Position numbers and translations under genes: made by a program
Source: Elioraea tepida
Lineage (GTDB): Bacteria > Pseudomonadota > Alphaproteobacteria > Acetobacterales > Acetobacteraceae
Direction of reading: 5' to 3'
DNA: 64,000 nucleotides
Assembly: GCF_019203965.1 (NCBI RefSeq)
Contig: NZ_CP076448.1
Span: forward strand, 1,379,001-1,443,000
Notes under the pieces: model-generated
The model's database searches: none
What the model was told of the DNA's origin: nothing
The model's input: the letters and a program-made list of their open reading frames with translations, nothing else
In this document: piece by piece, positions 43,276 through 54,361 of the stretch
How positions within the stretch are numbered: position 1 is the stretch's first letter
Layout of the letters: every line of letters begins with the position of its first letter

Positions 43276-46068
43276 GTGGCGGAGGCACCCCCGAGCCTGA
43301 TCCTGGTCGACGGGTCGGGCTACATCTTCCGCGCCTTTCACGCCCTGCCGCCGATGACGCGCCCCGACGGCACCCCCGTCAACGCCGTGTTCGGCTTCGT
43401 CAACATGCTCGCGAAGCTGATCGCGGAGAACCCGGGGCAGCGCATCGCGGTGGTGTTCGACGCCGGCCGCAAGAGCTTCCGCAACGACATCTACCCGGCC
43501 TACAAGGCGCAGCGCCCCGACCCGCCGCCCGAGCTCGTCCCCCAGTTCGGGCTGATCCGCGAGGCGGTTGACGCCTTCGGCCTGCCCGCGATCGAGCTCT
43601 CCGACTGGGAGGCGGATGACCTGATCGCGTCCTATACCAGGGCGGAGACTGAGGAGGGAGGGCGCGTCGTCATCGTCTCCTCCGACAAAGACCTGATGCA
43701 GCTCGTCCGCCCGGGCGTGACGATGCTCGACCCGATCAAGCAGAGGCCGATCGGCGAGGCGGAGGTGGTGGAGAAGTTCGGCGTGCCGCCCGCCAAGGTG
43801 GTCGATGTGCAGGCGCTTGCGGGCGACCCGGTGGACAACGTCCCGGGCGTTCCGGGCATCGGCATCAAGACAGCCGCCCAGCTCATCACCGAGTATGGCG
43901 ACCTCGAGACCCTGCTCGCCCGCGCGAGCGAGATCAGGCAGCCGAAGCGGCGCGAAGCACTCCTCGAACACGCCGAGGCCGCGCGGATCTCAAAGCGCCT
44001 CGTTGCGCTGAACGACCGCGCCCCTCTGCCCTTGCCGCTTGCCGCGCTCGCGCTCAAGGAGCCCGACCGGGCGAAGCTCGCCGCCTGGCTCAGGGCGCAG
44101 AACTTCCGCTCGACGCTTGCGCGGCTCGGGCTCGACGGCGGCACGGCGCCGCCCGACCCGGGCGCGGCGGGTCGAGGGAAGCCACCGGCCGAGGCGGCCT
44201 CCGCAGCCAACGGAGATGCAGCTCCGTTCGGCCCCTATGTGACGATCACCGACCTTGCGACCCTCGAGTCCTGGATCGCTGAGGCGCACCGCCTCGGCGT
44301 CGTCGCCCTCGACACCGAGACCGACAGCCTCGATGCCCAGAGTGCGATGCTGGTCGGCCTCTCGCTCGGGCTCGCGCCCGGCCGCGCGGCTTATGTTCCG
44401 CTCAGGCACGCGCGCGCGCGCGATCTCGCGACCGGACCGGCGCCGGAACAGATCGATTTCAAATCGGCCGTCGCGGCGCTTCGCCCGCTGCTCGCCGACC
44501 CGTCCGTCCTCAAGGTGCTGCAGAACGCCAAGTACGATCTCGAGGTGCTCGCCCGCGAGGAGAACGGCGGCCTCGCCGTCTCGCCGATCGACGACACGAT
44601 GCTGATCTCCTTCTGTCTCGATGCGGGCCGCCACGACCACGGGATGGACGAGCTGTCGGAGCGGCATCTCGGCCACCGGCCGATCAGCTACGACAGCGTC
44701 ACCGGAACGGGGCGCGCACGGATCCCCTTCTCCGAGGTGCCGATCGATCGCGCCACGGCCTACGCCGCTGAGGACGCGGACGTGACCCTCAGGCTGTGGC
44801 ACGCTCTCAGGCCCAGGCTGCGCGAGGCGCGCGTGCTCGCCCTCTACGAGCACGTGGAACGGAGGCTGATCCCGGTCATCGCGGCGATGGAACGCGCGGG
44901 CGTCAAGGTCGATGCCCGCGACCTCAAACAGATGAGCGCCGAGTTCGCTGACCGCCTCGCCGCACTCGAGAGCGAGATCCACGCGCTCGCCGGCCGCCCC
45001 TTCACCGTCGGCAGCCCGCAGCAGCTCGGCAAGGTGCTGTTCGACGAGCTTGGCCTTGCCCCGCCCGGCGGGCGGCGTGCGAGGACCGCGACGGGACAAT
45101 ACGCAACCGATGCGGGCGTGCTCGAGGAGCTTGCGGCGCAGCACCCGCTTCCCGCCAAGGTGCTCGAATGGCGGCAGCTCGCGAAGCTGAAATCGACCTA
45201 TGCCGATGCGCTCGTGCACCAGATCAATCCGCGCACCGGGCGGGTGCACACCTCCTTCGCGATGGCGGCCGCGAGCACCGGCCGCCTCGCCTCGACCGAC
45301 CCGAACCTGCAGAACATCCCCGTGCGCACCGAAGAAGGGCGGCGCATACGCCGCGCCTTCATCGCCGAAGCCGGGCACGTGCTGCTGTCGGCCGACTACA
45401 GCCAGATCGAGCTTCGCCTGCTCGCCCATGTGGCGGAGGTGCCGGCGCTCGCGGAAGCCTTCCGCAACGGCGAGGACATCCACGCCCGCACCGCGGCGGA
45501 GGTGTTCGGCGTGCCGATCGAGGGCATGGACCCGCTGACGCGACGCCGCGCCAAGGCGATCAACTTCGGCATCATCTACGGCATCTCCGCCTTCGGGCTT
45601 GCCAACCAGCTCTCGGTCACGCCAGGCGAAGCGAAGGCCTATATCGACGCCTATTTCGCCCGCTATCCCGGGATCCGCGACTACATGGAGCGGATGAAGG
45701 AGGAGGCGCGGATCAAGGGGTTCGTCACGACCCCGTTCCGGCGTCGGATCTGGATCCCAGGGATAGCCGAGAAGAACCCCGCCCGGCGCGGCTTCGCCGA
45801 GCGCCAGGCGATCAACGCCCCGCTTCAGGGCGGGGCGGCCGACATCATCAAGCGCGCCATGGTGCGCCTGCCCGCCGCTCTCGCCGAGGCCGGCCTCTCG
45901 GGGCGGATGCTCCTGCAGGTGCATGACGAGCTCCTGTTCGAGGTGCCGGAGGCGGAGGCGGACGCCACAGCCGAGGTGGTGAAGCGGACGATGGAGGGGG
46001 CGGCAAGCTTGCGCGTGCCGCTCGTCGTCGAGACCGGCGCCGCCCGGAACTGGGCAGACGCGCATTAG
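43276..46068 (+). CDS. polA: DNA polymerase I
   Basis: A 930-residue full-length Pol I, acting in Okazaki-fragment processing and repair. The 5' nuclease domain (1 to about 290) has SDWEADDLIASY and SSDKDLMQLV. The 3'-5' exonuclease domain is intact, with DTETDS near residue 345 and the late YAAEDADVTLRL. The polymerase domain has motif A DYSQIELR near 707, KAINFGIIYG near 760 and motif C HDELLFEV near 883. GTG at 43276 is the start, 5 bases after the zinc-finger gene stop, with the product beginning just before ILVDGSGYIFRAF. No ATG precedes that segment. Confidence 0.96.
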   Translation: MAEAPPSLILVDGSGYIFRAFHALPPMTRPDGTPVNAVFGFVNMLAKLIAENPGQRIAVVFDAGRKSFRNDIYPAYKAQRPDPPPELVPQFGLIREAVDAFGLPAIELSDWEADDLIASYTRAETEEGGRVVIVSSDKDLMQLVRPGVTMLDPIKQRPIGEAEVVEKFGVPPAKVVDVQALAGDPVDNVPGVPGIGIKTAAQLITEYGDLETLLARASEIRQPKRREALLEHAEAARISKRLVALNDRAPLPLPLAALALKEPDRAKLAAWLRAQNFRSTLARLGLDGGTAPPDPGAAGRGKPPAEAASAANGDAAPFGPYVTITDLATLESWIAEAHRLGVVALDTETDSLDAQSAMLVGLSLGLAPGRAAYVPLRHARARDLATGPAPEQIDFKSAVAALRPLLADPSVLKVLQNAKYDLEVLAREENGGLAVSPIDDTMLISFCLDAGRHDHGMDELSERHLGHRPISYDSVTGTGRARIPFSEVPIDRATAYAAEDADVTLRLWHALRPRLREARVLALYEHVERRLIPVIAAMERAGVKVDARDLKQMSAEFADRLAALESEIHALAGRPFTVGSPQQLGKVLFDELGLAPPGGRRARTATGQYATDAGVLEELAAQHPLPAKVLEWRQLAKLKSTYADALVHQINPRTGRVHTSFAMAAASTGRLASTDPNLQNIPVRTEEGRRIRRAFIAEAGHVLLSADYSQIELRLLAHVAEVPALAEAFRNGEDIHARTAAEVFGVPIEGMDPLTRRRAKAINFGIIYGISAFGLANQLSVTPGEAKAYIDAYFARYPGIRDYMERMKEEARIKGFVTTPFRRRIWIPGIAEKNPARRGFAERQAINAPLQGGAADIIKRAMVRLPAALAEAGLSGRMLLQVHDELLFEVPEAEADATAEVVKRTMEGAASLRVPLVVETGAARNWADAH

Positions 46069-46077
46069 AGGCGCCGC

Positions 46078-48177
46078 TCAGCGCCTCTCGCGCCGCGCGG
46101 CATCGAGCGCGCCGAGAACCGAGACCGCGGGCTCCTCTCCGAGCATCGCCTCGGCGGGCCGGGCGAGGCGCCGTCGCCAGTTCGGATGTTCCGTCACCGT
46201 TCCGGGAAGGTTCGGCTGCTCGGTGGTCATGATCGCATCCTCGAGCGGCAGCAGCACGAGCGGGGCGGGGGTTGCGCCGAGAAAGCGCGCCACGGCCACG
46301 CCAAGCTGGTGCTCCGCCCGCGCGGGCGGCTCTCCCTGCGCCCAGCCATGGTCGGCGAGCGCCTGCCACAAAGCGCGCCGGTCAGCCGCGCGGCGCGCCT
46401 CGGCCTCCGCCGCCGTCTCGCCCGGGGCGAGCAGGCCGAGCCGGTCACGCAACGGGATGTCCGCTCCCTCCCACCAGCCGGCAAGCGTGGGCAGATCGTG
46501 CGTCGTGCTTGTGGCAATGGCGTCCGGGCAGTAGCGGCCGGGCGGGGCGAAACCGTCGCCCTCGCGCTCGAAGAACAGAACACGGAGGCCGTGGATCCCG
46601 TGCGCGGCGAGCGTCTCGCGGAAGCCTTCCGGAACCGTGCCGAGGTCCTCGCCGATCACCACCGCTCCGGCGGCGGCGCTTTCGGCGGCAACGATGCGCA
46701 AGAGGTCGGCAGCCGGAAAGCGGAGATAGGCACCCTCGTGCGGCCGCGCGCCCTCGGGGATGCACCAGATCCGCGTGAGCCCCATCACATGGTCGAGCCG
46801 GACACCGCCCGCCTGCGCCATCGCGGCGCGCAACTCCTCGATGAAGGGGGCGAACCCCGCGGCGGCGAGGGGCCCGGGAGCGAAGGTGGTGAGGCCCCAG
46901 TCCTGCCCGACGGTGTTGAGCGCATCGGGCGGGGCGCCGATCGACACCCCCGAGAGCAGTGCCGCGGTGCCAGACCAGGCGCGCGACCCGCCCGGGCTCG
47001 TGCCGACCGCGAGATCAGCGATCAGCCCGATCGCCATCCCGGCCGCGCGCGCTGCCTTCTGCCCGGCCGCGAGCTGGCGCGCGGCGAGCCACTGCAGGAA
47101 CGCGTGGAACGACACCTCCTCGGCGTGTTCGGCGGCGAAACGCGCGACCTCTGGCGAGAGCGGGTCGCGAAAAGGGGCGGGCCAGCGGCGCCAGTCCCAG
47201 AGCGATGGGTCGCTGCCGAAATGATGTGCGTGCAGCGCCTCGAACTGCGCATGCGCCTCGAGCGTCGCCCCGCCTGCGGCGCAGAAGGCGGCGAACTCGG
47301 CCCCGAGCGGGGAAGCGGGGGCGACGGCACGGAAACGGTTGTGCAACGCGCGGAGAAGCGCGAGCCGGAGGGGGATTGCGGCGGCGTAATCGATCAGCGC
47401 CAAGGACTCGAGCGACGCCATCTGCTCGGCCACACCGAGGGCGGCGGCGAGCTCCCCAAGCGTGGCGATGTCGGGAAGGCCGCCCGGGTCAACCATCCAG
47501 CCGTTCAGCATCGCCCGGTGCGACGGGGAGTAGGGGGAGTAGGCACCCGGATCGGCCGCGAACAGCGCATGCAGCGGGCTCACGGCAAGCGCGTCCGCCC
47601 CGGCGGCGGCGGCGGCGCGCGCGAGCCCAGGGATCAGGCCGAGATGGCCAAGCCCGCCATCGCCCGGCGCACGCAGCCCGTAGAGCTGCACGCCGAGCCC
47701 CCACAGACGCCCGGACGCAAGCGGCCCGCGATGACAGGAGGAGGGGGCGACGAGAACGCACACCGAACGCCCGCCGAACGCAAGAACCGCTTCACCCAAG
47801 GCCGCTGGAAGATGCGCCCTGAAGGCGGCTGTTCCGGCCTCGCTCCGGAACGGTTCGGCAACGCCCTCGCGCGCCGTGCCGTCGGCCGCGATGATCCGCC
47901 AGGCGACCGGCGCCGTCGCCTCGGCTTCAGCGAGCGGGACCTCGAGCACCCCGCCCGCCGTTCCGGTGAGCAGGGGCGGGAGATCGCCGCGCCGCGCCGC
48001 CTCCTCAGCCTCGGCAAGCGCGGCTTCGGGGCGAGCCGGGTCGACGCCGACGGAGCGGAGGAGAGCGCGGAGCACATCGAGCCCGACCTCGCGATGCTCG
48101 CCGCGCCAATCCTGCCAGGTCGTGTCGATTCCGTGCCGTTCGGCGAGGCGCCTGAGCGCCTGGTCGGTGCCGGTCAT
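46078..48177 (-). CDS. malQ: 4-alpha-glucanotransferase
   Basis: A 699-residue GH77 amylomaltase that transfers alpha-1,4-glucan segments. Conserved regions are QLYGLRAPGDGGLGHLG near residues 157-173, the nucleophile region VRLDHVMGLTRIW near 457-469, the acid VIGEDLGTVPEGF near 508-520, and SSTTHDLPTLAG-like ATSTTHDLPTLAGWW near 557-571. It is the distal gene of the glycogen operon. Its ATG lies within the stop of glgX (ATGA). Confidence 0.95.
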   Translation of the reverse strand: MTGTDQALRRLAERHGIDTTWQDWRGEHREVGLDVLRALLRSVGVDPARPEAALAEAEEAARRGDLPPLLTGTAGGVLEVPLAEAEATAPVAWRIIAADGTAREGVAEPFRSEAGTAAFRAHLPAALGEAVLAFGGRSVCVLVAPSSCHRGPLASGRLWGLGVQLYGLRAPGDGGLGHLGLIPGLARAAAAAGADALAVSPLHALFAADPGAYSPYSPSHRAMLNGWMVDPGGLPDIATLGELAAALGVAEQMASLESLALIDYAAAIPLRLALLRALHNRFRAVAPASPLGAEFAAFCAAGGATLEAHAQFEALHAHHFGSDPSLWDWRRWPAPFRDPLSPEVARFAAEHAEEVSFHAFLQWLAARQLAAGQKAARAAGMAIGLIADLAVGTSPGGSRAWSGTAALLSGVSIGAPPDALNTVGQDWGLTTFAPGPLAAAGFAPFIEELRAAMAQAGGVRLDHVMGLTRIWCIPEGARPHEGAYLRFPAADLLRIVAAESAAAGAVVIGEDLGTVPEGFRETLAAHGIHGLRVLFFEREGDGFAPPGRYCPDAIATSTTHDLPTLAGWWEGADIPLRDRLGLLAPGETAAEAEARRAADRRALWQALADHGWAQGEPPARAEHQLGVAVARFLGATPAPLVLLPLEDAIMTTEQPNLPGTVTEHPNWRRRLARPAEAMLGEEPAVSVLGALDAARRERR

Positions 48178-50255
48178 GGCGCGGGGTGCTTGCGCGTGGC
48201 GATCACGAGCGCATGCGCCGCGACGGGGACCTCGACGCAGGGCGGCGCGGGCGCCGCATCCGGGTCGGCCGTGTCGAGCGCGATCGCGAACGGCTCGGGC
48301 AGGTGGAAGGTCACGGGAGCGTTGCCCGGATTCATCAGCACGCGGAGGACGTCGATCGCGCCCGCCCCGTCCGGGCCGGCGAGCTGCAGAGCGAAGGCGC
48401 GTGCCGAGCGGTCATGCCAGCGCTCGGGCGAAAGCGTCGTGCCGTCCGGGTCGAACCAGGCGATGTCGGGAAGCCCAGGCGCGACCAGCGTGCCATGAAG
48501 GAAACGGTCCGACCGGAGCACGGGGTGGGCGCGCCGAAGCGCGGCGAGGCGCGCGACGAACCGCGTCATCCCCGCGCCGGTCTCGGATCCGGCGAGGTCC
48601 CAGTCGAACCAGGAGGTCTCGTTGTCCTGGCAGTAGGCGTTGTTGTTTCCGCCCTGGGTTCGCCACGCCTCGTCGCCCATCGCGAGCATCGGCGTGCCGA
48701 TGGCGACGAAGACGGTCGCGAGCATCGCGCGTGCGACCGCCAGGCGACGCGCCTGGATGGGAGCGCTCCTTGTCTCGCCTTCCGCGCCCCAGTTGCAGCT
48801 GTGGTTGTCGTTGTGGCCGTCGCGGTTGTCCTCGCCGTTCGCCTCGTTGTGCTTGCGGGCGTAACTGACGAGGTCGCGCAGGGTGAACCCGTCATGGCTC
48901 GTGACGTAGTTCACGCTCGCCCAGGCGCGGCGACCGCCGCGGTCGAACAGATCGGCCGAGCCAGCAAGACGCGCGGCCATCGCCGGCCGCATCCCCTCGT
49001 CGCCGCGCCAGAACAGGCGCACGGTGTCGCGGAACCGGTCGTTCCACTCGGCGAAGCCGGGCGGATGGTTGCCGAGCTGGTAGCCTCCGGGGCCGACGTC
49101 CCAGGGCTCGGCGATCAGCTTGCGCGTGGCGAGAACCGGGTCCTGCCGCAGCGCGTCGAAGAAGCCCGCGCCGGCATCGAAGCCGTGCTGCTCGCGCCCG
49201 AGCACGGTCGAGAGGTCGAAGCGGAAGCCGTCGACGCCATAGACGGTCGCCCAGTGGCGGAGACTGTCCATGACGAGCTGGATCACCCGCGGGTGCGAGA
49301 GGTCGAGCGTGTTGCCGGTGCCGGTGTCGTTGATGCAGCGCCGCCTGTCCTCCGGCACGAGGCGGTAGTAGCTCGCGTTGTCGATGCCGCGAAAGGAGAG
49401 GGTCGGGCCCTCCTCGCCGCCTTCCGCGGTGTGGTTGTAGACGACGTCGAGGATGACCTCGATGCCGGCGGCGTGCATCGCGCGGATGGCGCTGCGCGCC
49501 TCCTCGACCGAGCCGGTCGCGAGATAGCGCGGGTGCGGCGCGAAGAAGGCAAGCGTGTTGTAGCCCCAGTAGTTGGACAATCCCTTCTGCGCAAGGAACG
49601 GTTCGTCGGCGAAGGCGTGAACGGGGAGGAGCTCGACGGCGGTTACGCCGATCCGGTGCAGGTGCTCGACGACGGCCGGGTGGGCGAGGGCGGCGAAGGT
49701 CCCGCGTTCGGCTTCCGGAACGGCAGGGTGGCGAATCGTCAGCCCGCGCAGATGCGCCTCGTAGATCAGCGTGTCGCGCCACGGCGTGCGGGGCAGAGGC
49801 GGCGCCTCGGGCTCGGGGAAGGCGACGACCATCGCTTTCGGCATGAGCGGCGCGCTGTCGCGGCGGTCGGGGATGTGCTCGCCGCCCGCACCCGCGCGGT
49901 GGCCAAAGAGCGCATCGCCGTGCTTGAGCGTTCCAACCAGCGCCTGCGCATAGGGGTCGAGCAGGAGCTTCGCCGGGTTGAACCGGTGCCCGGCACGCGG
50001 GTCGTAGGGGCCGTGCACGCGGAACCCGTAGACGAGCCCGGGCCCCGCGCCGCGGAGGTAGCCGTGCCACACGCCGTCGGTCCGCTCGGGCAGATCAAGT
50101 CGCGCGAGCTCGCGCCTGCCCTCGGCATCGAACAGGCAGAGCACGACGCGCGTGGCGTGGTCGGAAAAGAGGGCGAAATTGACGCCAAGCCCGTCCCAGC
50201 GCGCCCCGAGCGGATAGGGAGCGCCTGGCTCGAGACGGTCGGGCAGACGCGTCAT
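48174..50255 (-). CDS. glgX: Glycogen debranching enzyme
   Basis: A 693-residue GH13 isoamylase-type debranching enzyme that hydrolyses alpha-1,6 branches of limit dextrin. An N-terminal CBM48 domain is followed by the TIM barrel with [13 protein letters not shown], the nucleophile in [14 protein letters not shown], the acid in [16 protein letters not shown] and the late [15 protein letters not shown]. It lies between glgB and malQ, with four-base start/stop overlaps on both sides. Confidence 0.95.
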   Translation of the reverse strand: MTRLPDRLEPGAPYPLGARWDGLGVNFALFSDHATRVVLCLFDAEGRRELARLDLPERTDGVWHGYLRGAGPGLVYGFRVHGPYDPRAGHRFNPAKLLLDPYAQALVGTLKHGDALFGHRAGAGGEHIPDRRDSAPLMPKAMVVAFPEPEAPPLPRTPWRDTLIYEAHLRGLTIRHPAVPEAERGTFAALAHPAVVEHLHRIGVTAVELLPVHAFADEPFLAQKGLSNYWGYNTLAFFAPHPRYLATGSVEEARSAIRAMHAAGIEVILDVVYNHTAEGGEEGPTLSFRGIDNASYYRLVPEDRRRCINDTGTGNTLDLSHPRVIQLVMDSLRHWATVYGVDGFRFDLSTVLGREQHGFDAGAGFFDALRQDPVLATRKLIAEPWDVGPGGYQLGNHPPGFAEWNDRFRDTVRLFWRGDEGMRPAMAARLAGSADLFDRGGRRAWASVNYVTSHDGFTLRDLVSYARKHNEANGEDNRDGHNDNHSCNWGAEGETRSAPIQARRLAVARAMLATVFVAIGTPMLAMGDEAWRTQGGNNNAYCQDNETSWFDWDLAGSETGAGMTRFVARLAALRRAHPVLRSDRFLHGTLVAPGLPDIAWFDPDGTTLSPERWHDRSARAFALQLAGPDGAGAIDVLRVLMNPGNAPVTFHLPEPFAIALDTADPDAAPAPPCVEVPVAAHALVIATRKHPAP

Positions 50256-52405
50256 CGCGGCCCCACGAGGAACAGCGTCGCGAGCGGCGGCAGGGTGAGC
50301 ACGAGCGATTGCCCGTGCCCATGCATCGGCACATCCTCCGCGGTCACGGCGCCGCCATTGCCGAGATTGCTGCCGCCATAGAGAGCGGAATCGCTGTTGA
50401 GCCGCTCGGTCCAGACGCCGCCGCGGGGAACGCCCACCCGGTAGCCGTGCCTCGGCACCGGCGTGAAGTTCGACACCACGAGAACGGGAGCGTCCGCCGC
50501 CGCGCCGAAGCGGAGGAAGGCGAAGATGCTCTGGTCGCGGTCATCGACGACGGACCACGCGAACCCTTCCGGGCGCGTGTCGTTGCGGTAGAGCGCCGGA
50601 TGGGAGCGCAGGACGGCGTTTAGGTCACCGACCCAGTGCCGCATGCCCGCATGCATCGGATCGTCGAGCAGGTGCCACGGCAGCGAGGCGGCATGGTTCC
50701 ACTCCTCGGGCTGGCCGAACTCCCCGCCCATGAAGAGGAGCTTCTTGCCGGGGTGGCCCCACATGAAGCCGAGATAGGCGCGCAAGTTGGCGAAGCGCTG
50801 CCAGCGGTCACCCGGCATCTTCGCGAGCAGGCTCCCCTTGCCGTGCACCACCTCGTCGTGCGACAGCGGCAGGATGAAGCGTTCGCTGAAGGCGTAGAGA
50901 AGCCCGAAGGTGAGCCTGTCGTGGTGCCAGCGCCGGTGCACCGGGTCCTTCGCCATGTAGGCGAGGGTGTCGTTCATCCACCCCATGTTCCACTTGAAGC
51001 CGAAGCCGAGCCCGCCGTGCGACGCGGGGGCCGTGACGCCCGGCCAGGCGGTCGACTCCTCGGCGATCACCGTGGCCCAGGGCGCGTGCTCGGCCACCGC
51101 CTCGTTGAGCTCGCGGAAGAAGGCGATCGCCTCGAGGTTCTCGCGGCCCCCATAGATGTTCGGGATCCACTCGCCTGGGGGGCGGGAATAGTCACGATAG
51201 AGCAACGACGCCACCGCATCGACGCGCAACCCGTCGCAGCCGAAGTCCCGCAGCCAGGTGAGGGCGGACGCGATCAGGAAACCGCGGACCTCGTGCCTGC
51301 CGAGATTGTAGATCAGCGTGTTCCAGTCGCGGTGGAAGCCCTCGCGCGGGTCCTCGTGCTCGTAGAGGGCGGTGCCGTCGAACCGCGCGAGCCCGTGCGC
51401 GTCGGCCGGGAAATGGGCGGGAACCCAATCGAGGATCACGCCGAGGCCCGCCGCATGCGCGGCATCGACGAAGCGTCGGAACGCCTCCGGCGGGCCGAAC
51501 CGGGCCGTCGGCGCAAAGAGGCCAATCGGCTGATAGCCCCAGGAGCCGTCGAACGGATGCTCGGTGATCGGCAGGAGCTCGAGATGTGTGAAGCCGAGCT
51601 CACGGGCATAGGGAATGAGACGTTCGGCAAGCGCGTCCCACCCGAGCACGCCGCCGTCCTCGCGCCGCATCCACGACCCAGCATGCACCTCGTAGATGGT
51701 CACGGGCACTTCCGGCGCGAGCGGCGGCCCGCCCGTGCGCAGATGAGGGGGAAGCGGCCTCGGCACCACGGAGGCAGTGGCCGGGGGATGCTCCGCCTCG
51801 CCGGCGCAGGGATCGGCCTTGAGCGGCAGGAGCGCGCCGTGGGCGCCGATGATCTCGTACTTGTAGCGCGCGCCTGGGCCGACATCGGGGATGAAGATCT
51901 CCCACACGCCCGCCTCGATGCGAAGCCGCATCGGATGCCGCCTCCCGTCCCAGGTGTTGAAGTCGCCCACCACCGAGACGCGGCGCGCGTTCGGCGCCCA
52001 GACGGCGAAGCGCGTGCCGGAGACCCCCTCGACCTCCATGACATGCGCCCCGAGCGCCTCGCCGAGCCGGCGATGCCTTCCTTCGGCGAAGAGGTAGAGG
52101 TCCATCGGCCCGAGCAGGGGCGGGAAGGCGTAGGGATCGGCCGTGTCCTGCACGCCCCCCGGCCACTCGATTCGCAGCCGGTATGGCCAGCGGAAGGGGA
52201 TCATGCCCTCGAACAGGCCTTCGTGCGGCGTCGGCGCGAGCGACGCGAGCAGGCTGCCGTCGACCGCATGGGCGGAGACGGCGCGCGCGCCCGGAACGAG
52301 CACCCTCAGCCGCCAGCCGCCTTCCTCCCGATGGGGCCCGAGCAGCGAGAAGGGATCGCCGTGCCGCCCGGCGGCGAGGGCGGCGAGCGCGGGCTCGTCA
52401 GTCAC
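50252..52405 (-). CDS. glgB: 1,4-alpha-glucan branching enzyme
   Basis: A 717-residue GlgB making alpha-1,6 branches. Two N-terminal beta-sandwich modules (N1, then CBM48 with [22 protein letters not shown]) precede the catalytic barrel with [11 protein letters not shown], the nucleophile Asp in [12 protein letters not shown], the acid Glu in IAEESTAWP, and [17 protein letters not shown] 52405 is preferred because the N1 module ([24 protein letters not shown]) starts there, although an in-frame GTG at 52465 would add 20 residues. No glgC or glgA is present in the window. Confidence 0.93.
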   Translation of the reverse strand: MTDEPALAALAAGRHGDPFSLLGPHREEGGWRLRVLVPGARAVSAHAVDGSLLASLAPTPHEGLFEGMIPFRWPYRLRIEWPGGVQDTADPYAFPPLLGPMDLYLFAEGRHRRLGEALGAHVMEVEGVSGTRFAVWAPNARRVSVVGDFNTWDGRRHPMRLRIEAGVWEIFIPDVGPGARYKYEIIGAHGALLPLKADPCAGEAEHPPATASVVPRPLPPHLRTGGPPLAPEVPVTIYEVHAGSWMRREDGGVLGWDALAERLIPYARELGFTHLELLPITEHPFDGSWGYQPIGLFAPTARFGPPEAFRRFVDAAHAAGLGVILDWVPAHFPADAHGLARFDGTALYEHEDPREGFHRDWNTLIYNLGRHEVRGFLIASALTWLRDFGCDGLRVDAVASLLYRDYSRPPGEWIPNIYGGRENLEAIAFFRELNEAVAEHAPWATVIAEESTAWPGVTAPASHGGLGFGFKWNMGWMNDTLAYMAKDPVHRRWHHDRLTFGLLYAFSERFILPLSHDEVVHGKGSLLAKMPGDRWQRFANLRAYLGFMWGHPGKKLLFMGGEFGQPEEWNHAASLPWHLLDDPMHAGMRHWVGDLNAVLRSHPALYRNDTRPEGFAWSVVDDRDQSIFAFLRFGAAADAPVLVVSNFTPVPRHGYRVGVPRGGVWTERLNSDSALYGGSNLGNGGAVTAEDVPMHGHGQSLVLTLPPLATLFLVGPR

Positions 52406-52568
52406 GTTGGCGAGCCCGCGACGCCCGCACCCGATGTGCACGCGCGACGTCCCGCCGCGTGACACCGTGCGCCGATCTCCGCTGCCGTTCCGTCGAGCAC
52501 CCCTCCGCTCCTCATTGCGGCGGGCAGACTAGCCGAGGGTCAGGCGGGCGCGTCAACGCGGCGGGAAA

Positions 52569-52952
52569 TCAGCCGGGGCCGGGGCGACGCGGCGGGCGAC
52601 GCCAGGCGCGCCGGAGCAGGAGGAAGACCCGGTAGGCGAGTTCGGCGACCGGCGCGACAGGCCGGCTCGCGGCGAGACGGCCGAGCAGGCGGAACCCTGG
52701 AAGCGCGCTCCAGATAGCGGCGAAGGCGCGGGCGCCGCTCACGAGCGTTCCATCCGACGCGCGCACATGCATCCGTGCGAGCGCCGCCTCGCGCTCGAGC
52801 CCGGGGCCGAGCGCCTCGGGCGGGCAGGACGAGACGTCCACCCACGCGATCGCCTCCGCCCCTGCGCGGCTTCGATAGTGCGCGATCTCGCGCCGGCAGA
52901 GCGGGCAGGCGCCGTCGTAGTACACGGTCGCGGCAGGGCGGGTGGTGTCCAT
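52569..52952 (-). CDS. DCC family (DUF393) thiol-disulfide protein
   Basis: A 127-residue protein with YYDGACPLCRREIAHYR near residues 11-27, the diagnostic DxxCPxCxxE-type start of the DCC/YuxK family, and GARAFAAIWSALPG later. The CxxC suggests thiol redox chemistry, though family roles are unclear. It is divergent from coq7. The ATG at 52952 begins just before the conserved strand. Confidence 0.85.
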   Translation of the reverse strand: MDTTRPAATVYYDGACPLCRREIAHYRSRAGAEAIAWVDVSSCPPEALGPGLEREAALARMHVRASDGTLVSGARAFAAIWSALPGFRLLGRLAASRPVAPVAELAYRVFLLLRRAWRRPPRRPGPG

Positions 52953-53046
52953 GTGCGAGAGGTGGGCCTTGGCCGGCGGTCGCCAAGGCTTGCGCGGCCT
53001 CGACCGCACGCCATCTCCGGGGCAGGTCAACGGAACGGACCAGACC

Positions 53047-53619
53047 ATGAATGCCACCACCGGCCATGCGCCGAGCCCGCCCCGGGTCAGCACGCCTGCG
53101 TCTGCCCTTCCCGCTTGGCTTGTCGGCGAGCTCCGCTCCGACCATGCGGGCGAGACCGGAGCGGTGATGATCTACCGCGGCATCCTCGCCGTCTCGCGCG
53201 ACGCCTCGGTGCGCGCCTTCAGCGAGCGCCACAAGGCCACCGAGCAGGGCCATCTCGACCTGCTCGAGGCGCTCCTGCCGCCCGGGCAGAGGAGCAGGCT
53301 TCTGCCGCTGTGGCGCATCGCCGGCTGGCTCACCGGCGCGATCCCGGCCCTGTTCGGCCCGCGCGCCGTCTATGCGACGATCGACGCGGTCGAGACCTTC
53401 GTCGACCACCACTACCAGGCGCAGATCGACCGGCTCGACGCTGAGGGAATCCACCCCGACATCCGCGCCCTGCTCGAGCACTGCCGCGTCGAGGAGGTGC
53501 ACCATCGCGACGAGGCGCGCGGGCTGGGCGATGCGCCGCCAGGGGCGCTGTTGCGCTTCTGGTCGTGGCTCGTCGGCGCCGGGTCGGCCGCCGCCGTCTC
53601 AGCTGCGCGGCGCCTCTAG
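53047..53619 (+). CDS. coq7: Demethoxyubiquinone hydroxylase (Coq7 family)
   Basis: A 190-residue ferritin-like di-iron monooxygenase for the penultimate step of ubiquinone synthesis (C6 hydroxylation of demethoxyubiquinol). RSDHAGETGAVMIYRGIL near residues 30-47, FSERHKATEQGHLDLLE, AVETFVDHHY and VEEVHHRDEAR carry the Glu/His iron ligands. It acts as a peripheral membrane enzyme. The last 21 bases overlap the 3' end of the convergent TSUP gene. Confidence 0.93.
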   Translation: MNATTGHAPSPPRVSTPASALPAWLVGELRSDHAGETGAVMIYRGILAVSRDASVRAFSERHKATEQGHLDLLEALLPPGQRSRLLPLWRIAGWLTGAIPALFGPRAVYATIDAVETFVDHHYQAQIDRLDAEGIHPDIRALLEHCRVEEVHHRDEARGLGDAPPGALLRFWSWLVGAGSAAAVSAARRL

Positions 53620-54354
53620 ATCGCGGATCGCGACCGCGACCGTCACGAGCCCGACGAGAACGACGAGCGCCTCGAGCACGAGCGTGTGCCGCGCGGGCCC
53701 AAGCCGCGCGACGACGAGAGCGGCGAGCCGCGAGCCGGGAACGGTCGCCGCACCCAAGGCGAGGCCGAGCAGGACGAGATCGGGCGGCAGAAGGCCGGCC
53801 CAGCCATAGCCGATGCAGCGCACGAGATGCATGGCTCCCGAGACGAAGGACTCGGTCGCGAGCAGAGCAGGGCCACAGAAGCCCGCCCCGAGCAGGAGCG
53901 GCAGGAGCAGCACGCCCGCACCCGTGGTCATCCCCGAGAGGATCCCCGTCACGGCGCCACCACCGGCCAGCACCGCCGGGTGGCCCAGAACGGCACGGCC
54001 GGCGAGAGCGCGCCGAAGCGGCACGGTGACGATGAGGAACGCCCCGACGACGAGATCGGCCATCGGGCCCGGGAGTTCGGCGAAGGCGCCCGAGCCCGCG
54101 AGCGAACCGGGCAGGACGCCCGCAAGCACCGGCACCGCCCGGCGAAGCGAGAGCCCCTGCCGGAAGGCCCAGATCCGGCCGGCATTGGTCAGCACCATCG
54201 CCACCGCGAGCACCGGCACGGCGATGCGCGCGCCAAGAACGGGCAGGAGATAGGCCGACATCATCAGCCCGGCGCCGAAGCCGGAGAGCCCAGAGAGCGT
54301 GCCCGAGACGAGCGCGAGCGCGACCGCCGCGGCCCACTGCCACGGCTCGAGCAT
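53599..54354 (-). CDS. TSUP family (TauE/SafE) permease
   Basis: A 251-residue membrane protein with about eight helices in two similar halves. GTLSGLSGFGAGLMMSAYLLP near the N terminus and TGILSGMTTGAGVLLLPLLL in the second half (both quoted in part) are the TauE/SafE repeats. Members export or import sulfite, sulfoacetate or other organic anions. It is the last gene of the tripartite-transporter operon, 7 bases after the SDR gene, so the likely substrate is an organic acid or related anion. Confidence 0.88.
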   Translation of the reverse strand: MLEPWQWAAAVALALVSGTLSGLSGFGAGLMMSAYLLPVLGARIAVPVLAVAMVLTNAGRIWAFRQGLSLRRAVPVLAGVLPGSLAGSGAFAELPGPMADLVVGAFLIVTVPLRRALAGRAVLGHPAVLAGGGAVTGILSGMTTGAGVLLLPLLLGAGFCGPALLATESFVSGAMHLVRCIGYGWAGLLPPDLVLLGLALGAATVPGSRLAALVVARLGPARHTLVLEALVVLVGLVTVAVAIRDLEAPRS

Positions 54355-54361
54355 CGCCGCC

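Noticed and set aside
53599-53619. 21-bp overlap of coq7 and the TSUP gene as a sign of a wrong gene call
   Set aside because: Both proteins are well supported to their ends, and convergent genes in dense genomes often overlap.
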